A DNA stretch of 64,000 nucleotides from Aplidium turbinatum (Eukaryota; Chordata; Ascidiacea; Aplousobranchia; Polyclinidae). Under the pieces are notes generated by a model, which was not told where the DNA came from, ran no database searches, and worked only from the letters and a program-made list of their open reading frames with translations. Made by a program: the position numbers and the translations under genes. The DNA is taken from positions 24,835,608 to 24,899,607 of the forward strand of contig OU964925.1 in the NCBI GenBank assembly GCA_918807975.1, given 5' to 3'. This document shows positions 25,171 to 37,700 of the stretch, one piece after another. Each line of letters opens with the position of its first letter. The first letter of the stretch is position 1.

Positions 25171-25976
25171 AGTTCGGGGGCAGCCCATCAGACGCGTATG
25201 ACTGGTTCAAATTCACCGATTTTTAAGATCGATTCAACGTTTGTTGACGTTTCTACACAAAACATGTCAAAGTTAGACAAATCGGTGAAAGGTAAGCACA
25301 ATGAGATTGGTAACCCAAGACCCTGTGTAGAAGCTGTGGAGTGATAGGCAGGCATTGACAGATGGATAGACGACCGAGTGAACACCTTACTAATATGAGA
25401 ACACGAGGTTGATTCCTGTGGTCAACAGGTATCTCGTTCGGTAATTAGGCTACGTATAGATAACAAACATACGCCACTGTCGTTAACCTAAAAGTTGGCA
25501 ACGTTGGTTAAACATCATAGTTGCAGAATGTATATTTCTGATAAAGATTGGAGTAGCGATTTCAAGATGGCGGACCGCAAAGGCATCTCGATGCCACGTT
25601 GGTGAAAATACATTTCTTTTTCTGATACGAACCAGGCTAATCTGGTGTAAGCCTGTAGGCACTATTGCATTTTCTGTGATAAGCAGTGTAAAACCCACAT
25701 AATATGTTTGAGAAAAGTTAGTTTGATAGTGGCACTCATTGTTTCATGATATTCATTGGAGCAACATCTCAGAGTTGAAAGTCAAACAATGTTTTGCGGA
25801 TAAGATGCAGACTCAAGTTTGAAAAAAAATGTGGTTAGATTCGAGCCGAAATCCGTCAATTTTCCGCTTTCTCAATCTCCGCCAGTTTTTGCCAATTTCA
25901 TTAAGATTTTCGCCTTTAGGCTTCAAATAAAAAGTATGCTTCAAAAAATGATTTTTTGATTCGGATTTAAAACATA

Positions 25977-26107
25977 GGGTGCTGCAGTGGCGGCTCGTCC
26001 TGCAGTCTTGCAGCCTACCCTCATAAAATTGGTGATTGTAAACGTAATGTAAAGCAATTATGCAGCCTATCCTTTAAAAATAGCCACGAGCCAACACTGC
26101 GGTGCTG
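25977..26107. mobile_element. 115-bp hAT-like MITE with 8-bp TSD
   Basis: The element runs 25985-26099 with the inverted ends CAGTGGCGGCTCGT and ACGAGCCAACACTG. The flanks GGGTGCTG (25977-25984) and CGGTGCTG (26100-26107) match at 7 of 8 bases. Inside, 'gcagcctaccct' and 'gcagcctatcct' are repeated. Confidence 0.75.
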
Positions 26108-26638
26108 GGAGACATACAATGCAGAACAGACCATACTTTGCTTCTGTCGTGTTTAACGCCTGAGAACATGTTTTTTAGGATGGACGTGACGTTATACAAA
26201 TGCATCAAACTATAATTTATAACATCTTCATGTATGGTCTTGTTATGTCATCAGGAAAAACAAGTCAAGGGTCAGCAATTCAATAGTTAACTGAAGCACC
26301 AATTGGCCTTGCAACCACTGATATGTTTCACCAAAAGTTTTAAGAAAGTAGACAATAGCGTGCTAGCCGCCAAGCCAGGACCACGCAGAGAGATAAACAA
26401 AGAACTTCACGGTCAATCCCAGTGGTTACTCCTTGAAAAGCTATTTCAATTACGAAGTACACGATTCACTTGGGAGATGATCTTATTGACAAGATTATAA
26501 CCCTTGAAAGTATTTCACCTCCGTTTAATAGAATTTTGCTGCCGTGATTTATCCTGTTAGTGCAGTGAAAGGCTTCCTTGCGAAGCTCAAAAAATCCGGC
26601 GGCAAAAACTGAGAGCCTCGTCAAAGTAGTTAATCATA

Positions 26639-26727
26639 CCCCAGACAGCAAACCAACCGTGTTTTTACATTGATTCATCGTCTGCAAACGTTGAATCAAT
26701 GTAAAAGACTTGATTTGCTGTCTGGGA
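26639..26727. repeat. palindromic foldback element
   Basis: It runs from CCCCAGACAGCAAACC to TTGATTTGCTGTCTGGG, with the centre 'gattcatcgtctgcaaacgttgaatc'. Confidence 0.75.
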
Positions 26728-26827
26728 CAATACAACATACAACAATGGGAGAAAAAACATCTGGTTCTCATGGTTTAGAAAGCAGTTAAAAACTTCCGCT
26801 AGTATTAACCGCCCAGTTAGGAACTCA

Positions 26828-26904
26828 CAGCAAGTCAGTCCAATTTTTATTCGCAACATCCACAGACGTTGAATCAATATGAAAAGGTCCACTTTGCCAG
26901 CCGG
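26828..26904. repeat. foldback element, decayed
   Basis: The right arm (cagacgttgaatcaatatgaaaaggtccactttgccagccgg) is clear; the left arm is mutated. It lies only 100 bp from the previous copy. Confidence 0.5.
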
Positions 26905-27687
26905 ATGATGACATTCGTGTAACAAACTTGCAAATTGCAATCGATAATCCGTATTTAAACGTTGAATCAATGGAAACCAGCGGTCACCTTCGAAATCGTT
27001 CGGTCAATGACGCTTTAAATATTTCAATCCCAAGCGATTGATCATCGCATTGTTGAGATTCCCGCACAGTGGGATCGGTTTGGATCTGTCAGGTTTTTCA
27101 TTGAAATGCTCGGTGGCATCAATTTCAAAGTCCCACACACGCTGAAGTTGTTAAACGGTCTGTTCTTTTCAGTCAATAAATGTTATTATCATTATCACGG
27201 TGTTATTGAGGTTTTGTGATTTAATAAAAAACCGCGGCCAATTTTAGCACAGAGCCAAAAACAATTATAAATCAGATTAAAGCTTTAAATACTTGAAAAT
27301 AATATCGAGTTCAAATCAGGATATCAGGTTTGAACGTTACAGACTGTCGTCACTTGATATAGCTGCATTATAAATGGGTGATTAATGCTTCTTTCTTTTT
27401 TAAAGCCAATCCAAAGACTTTTCCAAGAGGAAACACAATCGCTTTCCTATTAAAACATCGCTTTTCACTGTTTTTAAAGTTTCCTCAAAGTTTTAATTTT
27501 TTAAACGAATCGACTTTTAGTGACAGCATACGATGTTGCGACGGCAATTTGTATTCATAGTTGGTCATTCTCTCTCTCATGTCGTCGCATTAAGTATCAG
27601 GGCATTCGTCATTCAGTCATTGTTTGGTATCTTCATCCATGGAGATCACGTCCTTTGCCCCATGAGGTAGTTTGTACACTCGTACAG

Positions 27688-27776
27688 CCCAGACAGCAAA
27701 ATCTGTCATTTTTGCATGGATTCAACGTCTGCAGACGTTGCATTCTATGTTAAAATGACAGATTTTGCTGTCTGGG
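27688..27776. repeat. palindromic foldback element, best-preserved copy
   Basis: CCCAGACAGCAAAATCTGTC and GACAGATTTTGCTGTCTGGG are exact reverse complements, and the centre GATTCAACGTCTGCAGACGTTG is nearly palindromic. As RNA it would fold into one long hairpin. No coding capacity and no clear flanking duplication are seen. Confidence 0.85.
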
Positions 27777-28379
27777 AGAGGACATACCATGATGATATGA
27801 CTTGTCATTTGCGGCTAGCCGCTAACAGGAAGCACTCTACCAAACAGCATTTGAGCAGCAAAGCGCCGACATAGGTAAATAATCGATTGAGTCTACCATT
27901 GTCGAGTCAGTTGAGTTGAAATAGTGTTCAAAACCGCTCAGGGCTTTTAAAAAACCAACTATTGAAATATAGACCATGGAATAGACACAGACCATTTAGG
28001 CTGCAGTGAGGGACCACATGTATGCTCAAAGTGTTTGCTAATCATTTTAAAAACATGAGTAACGAAAGTGTCTGATGGTGAGAATTATTAGCTTAACCGA
28101 ACGCTTTCTTTCGGCAGTTGTGCGAACTGAAACGTTGAACGGCATCTTCTAACACGTTGGCGTCATCTAGCGGGTGATTTTTTTTTTTTGAAACGACAAA
28201 TATGTGTAAAGTTAAGATTAAGGGTGTGCTTGGCAGAAGGTATTGCTACTACACCTGCAAGTTAACCCACCAGCAGGACCGGCAGTACAAAACATCTTTG
28301 TTTGTTATACAGTATGTGGTGGCACGAAGTGGTAGCGAAACAGTGAAATAAAAAACCACTCAGGCAACAAACGCGTAAA

Positions 28380-28640
28380 TACCAAACTTGGAAAACATGG
28401 CTGTGCATTGTGCAATTATGAAACCGTTGTTGAACGAATGGATGAAAACAGTTTGACAAAGCGAGTTTGGAATAAGGTGGTGACAGGAAAAGTCAGAAAA
28501 GGAAGACCAAAGAAAACATGGTACGACATTGTGACAGATGACTTTACAAAAAGAATTTTGAAAGTTAAAGATGACAACGGTGGAGAGAAATGGAGTCACT
28601 GCAGACAACTGGTCGCCCCTGCTGTTTCAGAATGAAGACC
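28380..28640 (+). mobile_element. LINE C-terminal tail fragment
   Basis: The plus frame ending at 28635 reads RMDENSLTKRVWNKVVTGKV, then RKGRPKKTWYDIVTDDF, and later EKWSHCRQLVAP. This is the GRP-K-x-W...W...R-x-L-V tail of animal non-LTR retrotransposons. It is heavily 5'-truncated. Its last codons overlap, in antisense, the end of the last ULK3 coding exon. Confidence 0.7.
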
Positions 28641-28746
28641 AGGCGTCTTTGAAGTGAAATGGAGAAAGAGAGGCTGTCTTACTTGAATGTGTCTCGGATT
28701 CGCCTTCTTGTATTCTCTGTGACGTCACTTCTTCTATTTGGTGAAT
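28627..28746 (-). CDS. ULK3: ULK3 exon 14 (C-terminal tail, stop)
   Basis: It encodes a 39-residue tail beginning [13 protein letters not shown] and ending DAWSSF, then TGA. The acceptor (caatttcag) and the phase fit, but the tail is not conserved enough to prove it. Its last nine bases are antisense to the end of a LINE coding fragment, so the stop codon may come from transposon DNA. Confidence 0.65.
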   Translation of the reverse strand: MHQIEEVTSQRIQEGESETHSSKTASLSPFHFKDAWSSF

Positions 28747-31700
28747 CTGAAATTGTAGACAAGTGAGATAACAAAAATAATTAAGCGAATAAACGGTTAG
28801 GGCCAGCGCATATTATACATTACAATAGCATATATACATTACGTAGGCCGTGAAAGTAATTGAGCAATTCTCAAAAGTTTGTCTTTGACAAATTCATGTC
28901 AAAAAATCCATAAAGTAGCTTGATACAAATAGATCAATTAAATCTTTACCTGAATGTAATCTTTTATTCTTTCTGCCCGTTTGAGAGCGCTTTGGATCAA
29001 ACTCTGAAGCAGTTTCTTCCTCAATGGATCCTCCTCATCTACAGAATAAAAACGTGACGATGTAAGATTTTATTGGAAACAACTTCAACGGGCATCGTAT
29101 GCTCAGTCGTCAGATAAATTCTTGTCTTGCCTGGAGAGGTTGAATTAACGTGGAAAGAACTGATTCGCCGGCTAGGTAACGATTAGTTTTATGATTGTGC
29201 CAGCGGCACGCATGTAATAACTGAAAGCAGTTGATTTTATTTTGCTGACATGAGCACTAATTAGTCACTGGAAACCAGTGTTGCTTATGGAAGTAATTAA
29301 AATAAAAATGCTATATTCTGCTTTTATAGTATTTCAAAGTGCCATCCCTGACAACAAAAACTATCATTTTTACATTGATTCAACGTCTGCAGACGGTGAA
29401 AACAAAGATTTTGCTGTCTGGAATAGGATTGACCACCAAACGGAATCCACTTACCAGAAAGCGTTGGCATGAGTTCGCTCAATCCCTTTTCATAGAAATC
29501 CAATGATTCTTCATAACTTTCCGTTGCTTCCTGAAAATAACCGCAATGGAAACTATGGAGTAAGAATGATGGTCTCAAAGAGTGTACAACTCAAGAAACA
29601 GACACTAGTGACAATAAAAAAAAACTTACATGCAATGCCTAATAAGGTGTTTTACCGAAACAAGCATCAAGTACAAACGTATTCAAATAGAATTTTAAAA
29701 TTGTTTGTAAACATGTCAGTTCATCAAATCAACAATTGGAATTGCCGATCAGCGAATTGCTGTTGATTCACAATAGAAGAAAATATTCCGCAAAATAAAT
29801 TTCTTAATCGGTGAGTGTTATGTTGAATCAATGTAAAAAGAACGGATCTGCTAATTGAAAAATCGTTAACCTTGGCGCGAGCGGTCATGAGCAAGTGTAA
29901 TCCGTTTAATATCTTCGGCTTGTCTTCTGACAATTCAACTGAAACACACAAAACAAGTTAAGCTGCAAAGGGTCGCCGTATTTTCCTCAAGCATTGACGA
30001 AGAATCATTGAATAACGCACCATACATTCACCACATTCAATCACAACCCAGGCAGAAAATACCCAGACTTCTGCAGTCTGCAGACGTTGAATCAATGTAA
30101 AAAACGACTGATTTACTATTTGGGAACAAGCTCAGTGGACGAACAGCTACGGTTCTAGCCACTGAATGTGTTGGGGCTGAGTTCGGCTCCAGGCCTAGCC
30201 ATGGCAAAATGCTTGCAAAAATAGCACCAGTTGTATGTTTCCTTCTTACCATTAGTAATAACTGTGTAGTGTGTAGCTTCAGCAATGAGCGCACAAAGTT
30301 GTAAATTCAGAAACGAACGGCCAATCAACGTTACAGCGACGATAAATAGAATAGATGATAGCGATATTGTCACAAGCTGTACCTAGTTGTTGCAACAAGG
30401 ACACCTCAAGTTTGTTGGTCAAGGTCGGCTTCATTGAATGCTTGAGCTTCTCAGCACGTGCGCAGTATTCTTTGACCTGCAAGTTGTCAAAAGATAAAAT
30501 GTGAAACTCTTTACAGACTAATTTTTGACGCGAACTGTGACGTTTTCTTCCCTCAGTCCATCGCTTGCAACCTCTTGTGGTAGCCAGCTCGCAGCTACTG
30601 AGGTAATGAACACGCCAATAAACTTTACGTTATTGCGTAGGGCCCCTCAAAGCGCACCTGTCAGTGTGGAAGCTTTTTTTACTATTTTGGGCGAACAAGT
30701 TTCATTGTTTGTACCACCTGGTGAAGCTGGCTAAAAATAATGACTTGCATAGTTGTAAAATATTTCATGACTTGATCATAGGTTATTCTTTACGGTGCGC
30801 TACAACGCATATTTTATTTTACAATTTCTCAACATCCTACTTATACGTATACGTATCGCACCTTTTGTCTCATTGCTTGTTTTTTCCTCAAATCTTTTTC
30901 ATCTGAAAAAAAATAAAAATTCTGATGTGAAGGTTATTCATATGGTGCAGTAACTGGTTATGCGTTCTTAAAAATATTGGAACTCCGTCAGTCTGGCCTT
31001 CAATCAATTTCCAATCTCAAATGAAATCTTTCAGGTGAAGCTACCTAAACAACAGACATACGGTAGTGATCCGAGCCACTCTACTACAGTAGTTTGTAAC
31101 ATCCAAACACATTCTTTTACTTTTTGGAAATCAAAAAGTTTAAAATGAATTGTAAACTAACTCATCCAACACGAAATCTATTTATGAGGAAGTAACACAT
31201 TTTTACATCCATTCATGGTCTCAAAAATGTAAAAGTATGAACACCGCTTTCTAAAGCTATATTGCAACATTAGGCATACATTGAATCACAACTACAAAAG
31301 CGTTTTCAAACGTGGGATCAAGTTTTGAGCAATGAAACTTACAATATATAGCTGGTACAAAATACTCGATCGCCTTGGCGTAACACTTGGCAGCGCTGGC
31401 AACGTTACCTTTCTTGTCTTCAGCTATGGCTTCGGTTAGTATGACGGTCTGAGGAGAACAACTTTGTTGAAACAAATCGTACACAGTGTCTCACAACTGA
31501 TACAAAGCCACAACAAAACATGCTGCGATTATAAATCAACTTAATCCTACATCATGCTTCCATATACGCTGGTTTGATTCTATGCGATAATCACAAAAGC
31601 ATAGTGGTTTCGGTTAGTTCATTTATTTCTAGGTTGATTTAGGAAATATAGGTTGATTTTCCAGCATAAGTCTATTAAAATGAAAAAAAAGAACTTATTC

Positions 31701-34700
31701 GGTTTGTAAAATTCGTGTTTTTACATTGATTCAACATTTCAGACGTAGCAGACGTACAAATCAATGTAAAAAAGTCGAAGTTTCCTTTTCATTTTTTTCT
31801 TATTCAACTCACGGCCTTTTCAAGACATTTTTCAGACGGCATATGCTCAAGGTCAACAAATGAATCCGTGAAGAAATCATCGAATGTGATTCGTTTCTCT
31901 GGATCTCTCTGCAGCAAACCCGTCAGCAAGTGACGACATTCTTTGGACACTCCTGGTGTTAATGGTATCTGCATGCACGGAACAATATTGTCAGTTGTAT
32001 GATCACTAACAGTCTTGCTAAATATTGTATATATGACCACTGGCGCCGACTTACGGGGTTACGGGGTGGCCACGCCACCCCATAACCGCTATGGTGGGGT
32101 GGCAGCCACCCCGTTTAGGTTACATTACTTACTGCAAATAAATGTAATTTGAACGGAAGTTTAAATCTTTTTTTGATCATTGGTTTTCGCTTCAAGTCAA
32201 CGTGAAGTAAGAGGTGAACCAATACAGTATTGCGAACAAAATGATTGTTTTGTCACAAGCATGATACTAGCGAAACATCAAGCAAGCTACGTGAAGATTA
32301 CGCAACACGTGGCTACAAGTTTTTTCCTTGTTGTTGCGATCGTTTTATTTGTTACTTGTCATAAGTCATTGTTACGTTAGGTTTACAATGGGATTTATTA
32401 ATCAATAAAATACGATCTTTCCATTGCCTCTCTCAAAAATCTTTTTTGAAAATTTTTAAACTGCTCATAACATCGCTATAAATCATGACAGCTATAAAAT
32501 ACTTGGAAATAAACTTTTCTGGATGATTAATAGCTCCACTCCCTAAATGAATATCTATTTTCAAATTTCATTAAAAAAATGCAATTTTCGAAACTTTTTG
32601 AGTTTTATTTAAAAAGTGCACTTAGTTTGAGCTTGATAAAGTAGCAGTTTTAACGTTCTGCAAATTTACACGTTTACATGATTCTATTCTCAAGATTTTG
32701 CATTTTGAATTATTTTTCGATTTCAATGGAGTGTACTGTCATCTACTTCATGCTTTAATTTATACTTTGTTATCTACTTCATGCAATAATATTGCGTGTC
32801 AATGCGTGACAAACTGTGAGGCGGGAATTTATTGGTCTGACATACTGTAGGAGTTGCTTGTTACATCATAGAAAATAAAGAAGACATAAACCCAACGCTT
32901 CTGCGTCTGGAATTGCAACAGCTGGAAAGTTTTCAACAGCAAACAGATTTTTGTTTTAACTATGTCGCAACTGCTTGATCTATTTGCAAGCAATGAAACA
33001 ATTTCATTAATGCTTCCAAACGTGGTCTGCGTTGTGAAAATATACTTATCGTTGCCTTCCACCACCTGAGAGGCGGAGTGATCATTTAGTGCACTCAGGC
33101 ACATAAAAACCTACTTGCGATCTACCATGACGCAACAGCGATTGAACCACGTCCTAATTTTAAATGTTTATCAAGCTGAAGCTTCACGGTTACAACTTGA
33201 CCAGTTGATTAGCAGTTGGATTGACAGAGCTGCTGTTCGCAAAAATACTTTTGCCAAATGTTAAGTGTCAGACCAGCAACGTAACAATAAAATTCACGAC
33301 ATACCTCCTGTGCTTTGTTTTAAAGTTGCTTTGTAAATTGTCGAGCTACAAATCAGGTGTGAAAAGACAATTGCATCTACGAAACACGCTTAGTAAAAAT
33401 CAAACAAAAACATGCAGTTTGATAGTTTTTAGGTTGCCATATTGTGCTACCGCCACCCCGTGCAAAAATAAAAGTTGGCGCCTATGTATATGACGTTTAC
33501 AATTACAAATATCTCACATCTAAAATCCACAACATAATTTTAATTTGTCACTCAATTTTATAGCGGCAGTTTAGATAGTATTTTCTACTGAAGTGATTGG
33601 TTGTGACAATATTTTTTTACAGATCATCTTTTACAAGAAATGTAGGTTGTCTCAGTCCATTCATTTCTACCTATTATAGTTTTGCATATCAGACTTTACT
33701 CTATATCACATTTAAGTGCAGAGCATGGCAGGAAATCACCTCAATCGGCCGCTGGCTTTTGATTTTTGCCTCGAGCTGATCAAATGATGAAGACGCAAAT
33801 GGAGCAAAGCCAAATAAGGATTCGAACAAGATCACTCCAACAGACCAAAGATCAACCTGGGACCGTACGGGTTTATTTCGAATAAGCAAACAATAATTTG
33901 TAATATGTATTCGTACGATTTGAAAGCTCAAGGTCATGCTGGACAGTCTTCAAAAATCGAGCATCTTGTTCAAGACAAAGGAACGGAGCCAGAAAATGAA
34001 CAGCTACCATGTCATATCGAGTATGTGCAATGGGTTACCAGTGTTGCACTTCAAAAAATAACATTGACTAGCAATTGAAGACTTTGTTCAGTAAAACCTG
34101 CTTTGGTTAGGATTGTCTGCTTCGTAGGCTGGCAGCAAACTTGACTCGCAAACTAACTTTTATTGTTGATTTCAAATCGATAGCTATTTTATTTCTCAAT
34201 TTAGAAACATGTTCATAAAACCTTTCACAATATCATGTCGAAAAACGACGAGAAACGTAATATTGAAATTGTAAACACTTTTATAGAAATAGGAAGTAAC
34301 CTTCGCGTCATAGTAATGCTTTAAAACCATTTCTGGAGCCATGTAAAGAGGAGAACCTCTGATTGAAAAATCTTGATTTTTCTCCAAGTATTGAGCAAAT
34401 CCAAAATCTGCAACAACAAAAAATTGACATGAGATACAAAAAAGTTATAGTAGCCTATAGTTACAATACACAATTGCCAACAATATAGTTGCAATAGGAA
34501 ATCAGCAAATTAAGACTGCAACGGGCGTCAGGTCAGCTGCTCTCTGATGATAAAACAATAAATTAAGTGAACAGAAAAACAAGAAATTCTTCATATCCAC
34601 CTTCTAGTCCACCATTCAGTTGCAAACCCAACTCCAAGCACATAACCACATATGAAGGCTAAAATTAGTTCCTGCTTAACTTTTTTTGCATAGGTTTAAT

Positions 34701-37700
34701 GTTAACCCTTAGTTATATTTTCAAACCAAAACACAACCGTCTAATTGAAAATTCCAATTAGATTCACAATATGCACCAACAGCACCATCATCACCTGAAG
34801 AGAAGCGTACCTGCAATCTTTAGTATAGGATACTGGGTTGATGTAAGAAGGATATTTTGCGGCTTAAGGTCCATATGGGATATATTGTGCTCATGAAGAA
34901 GAAGTAATGCCGAGGCTGTAAGCAAACTTTGATTTTAAAACTAGCCATTGCATATCAAAATCTCAAAAAAAACATGACCGCAATTTGGTAGAACTAAACT
35001 TTATTTCAGAAATCACAAAGTTTTGCACAACATTTTGTAAGTTTGAATTTAAGGAACTCTGGACAGATTCCAAGTTCGATGCAAGATTCGAAAAAACGAA
35101 CATCTAGACGTAACTTTGTGACCTTTCTTCCAGCGTTTTCAAAATTTCTAAATTTTTCAAAATTTCTTGTTATCGATTGTCTGTCTATGGTTTTTAAAAA
35201 GTACCTCTCTACCAAAGCTATACTATTCTATCTGTAACAAGAGAGGATTATCGGTCAAGGATCTCAGAAATTTTGAAAATGCTGGAAGAAAGGTCACAAA
35301 GTTACGTCTAGATGTTCGTTTTTTCGAATCTTGCATCCAGGGCTGCGATTATTTCTTTCTTGTCGAACGACCAAAAATTCTGCGTTTGTTTGTCGAATAG
35401 TAATATGACGTCATAAGAGTCAGATTATAAGCGTTTGGCCGCGAATTACCGCACAAGTTGTGTGGCATCAGAGTCACTTAAATTTTTAATCGCACGCTGG
35501 TTGAGTGATTGCAAAGGAGTATCAAGCGCTAAGTTATGTACCTACCGAATATGTATAATGTATATTATTTGTTTTGCTCCATGAAAAGAACTGTTGTAAA
35601 CGCGAAACTGAGGATCGCAAAAGAAAAAATCCCTTAGGCTATACCCCTAGCGTAACCTACTGTGAGAATTTTTCCTTTGGCATCTCTTTAGTCTCGCTTA
35701 GTACGTAGCCTAAATGGTTAGGCACGTACCCGCACGCAAACACAGTTATGAGCGAAATATGCAAGTTACCAAGAAATACAGCGAAAACATAGCGAAAAAT
35801 GAACTGCTGATAAAAGAAAACGGAACAATACTACGATAATACGAAACAACAGCGTAATGTTACAGCGTTTAAGGTGTGCCGAGATGGCAAACAAGCCCCT
35901 TCGTACAACATTGCAACTTCAGACCGAAACCCAGATCTTTCGATTGTTGGTGGTACTTCAACATGAGAGGTCGTTTCAACTTCCTGATGAGCTTGAACAT
36001 CTAGTGAAGCCGTGCTATCGCCAGGACCTGACCTTGTATTTGCAGATGGTAGCTCACCGACCGAACTGTTTGTGCAAACTCAGAAACGTCATCACTGTCT
36101 CGTCGAGAAAAGAATGTAGGCTATCGATGCGTTGTTCCTTATGCACTTGAACGGGTTTATCTATAAAATTTTATTGTTGAAAAGTGAAAACGTAGTAGGC
36201 GCATTTTACTAAGCATGCTTTTGCTTACCACTATTAAATTAAACATGTTCAAAATTGAGAATGCTTTGCGACGTTAGGCTACTAAACGCTATTAGCCAGA
36301 AGTTTACCTGAATGATAAGTTCCAAAGTGACGTGACAATGCTTCTCTCGATAGCTCCTTCGAACAGATCCCATGCTTCACTCGCTGTTTGCTGAACCTTA
36401 ACCGCTTCTCGGTAAGATCGACCGAAGCTTTTGCTATCCGTGTTGTCGGAGGATTGTTTCGTTTTTTAGTCATTATAGGATACTGACTAACTGAAGACTA
36501 TCCTATCTGTAGTTGGGCAAAGCTATGCTGTTCTTACAACTTGCCTATTACCTTGCCTTGTCCACTCCCAGTGACTACCTACTATTCTTCTAGAAGCGAA
36601 CTTTTATGTATAGCGACCTTTCTTATCTGTGATTCTGAACATCTGGTCGGAAACTAGGCTATTTTCTTGATGTAAAAAACTTGCGTAATAAGTAGGCTTT
36701 ATTGTGTTCTTTTATTGTGTGCTTCTGCGATTATTTTCTCCTGTATCAATCACCTGCTTTAAGTTATATATATAACAGAAAGGAAATCTTAAATTTGTTT
36801 TCGTCATCATGCACTGGCTACATAAATCCATCATTGTTAAATCTTTCAAAGGATGGCATCTCGCCTGGTGCGAAACAAATTTCCTGCAGATGTCCAGACT
36901 TTCCAGCCAGCAAACTTGTTTATACATGTCATGCATTGTGATTCAACGTCTGCAGACGTTGAATCAATGTAAAAACGACAGGTTTTGCTAGCTGGGTTGT
37001 GTGCTTTTGTGAATGTGGAGCATCATTACGTAACCACAGAAACTCTTTTAGTGGAAGGAAGTCGAGTTGCAACCGTGTTTATCTGTCTACTATTCTTTAT
37101 TCTAATTGCAAAACATTTCTGCAATCTTGGAACAACAAGTGCATAAGTCAGACATAAATACAAACTTGCAAACACGTTGACAACTAAAAGTAGCCTACTT
37201 CGGTTATTTTATCTATAAAAGAAACCAGTTGTGTCGAATAGCACGAAACGTGTGTGGCGAAATGTTTGATGGCAGGCGTAGAACTTCGATCAAAGCATTT
37301 TCCCGCAGTGTTTAAAATGTTCTGGAAGAGAACTCCTTTCCATAAAAATAGCGGCTTTTTCATCTGTATTTCTGAACATCTGGTCGGAAACTAGGCTGTT
37401 TTCTACATGTGAAAAACTTTCAAAGCAAGTATCCAACAGTCATTTTACCAGAGCAATATTGTTAATTGGCTCAAACGGCGAAATACAAACTGGCAATCTG
37501 GCATAGACGTTAACAACTCCACGTAGCCTAGGTTATTTCATCTATAAAAGAAACCTGTTGTGTCGAATAGCACGAAACGTGTGTTGCGAAATGTTTGATG
37601 CCAGGCGTTGGAACTTCGATCAAAGCATTCTCCCGCAGTCTTCAAAATGGCGGCGCTGACGCCTTGGGAGTTTCTCGTGTGAAGCGTCGCTTTTAGACCT

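Noticed and set aside
28408-28635. Host gene on the plus strand overlapping the ULK3 end
   Set aside because: The GRPKKTW...W..R.LV pattern is the tail of a non-LTR retrotransposon, not a host protein.
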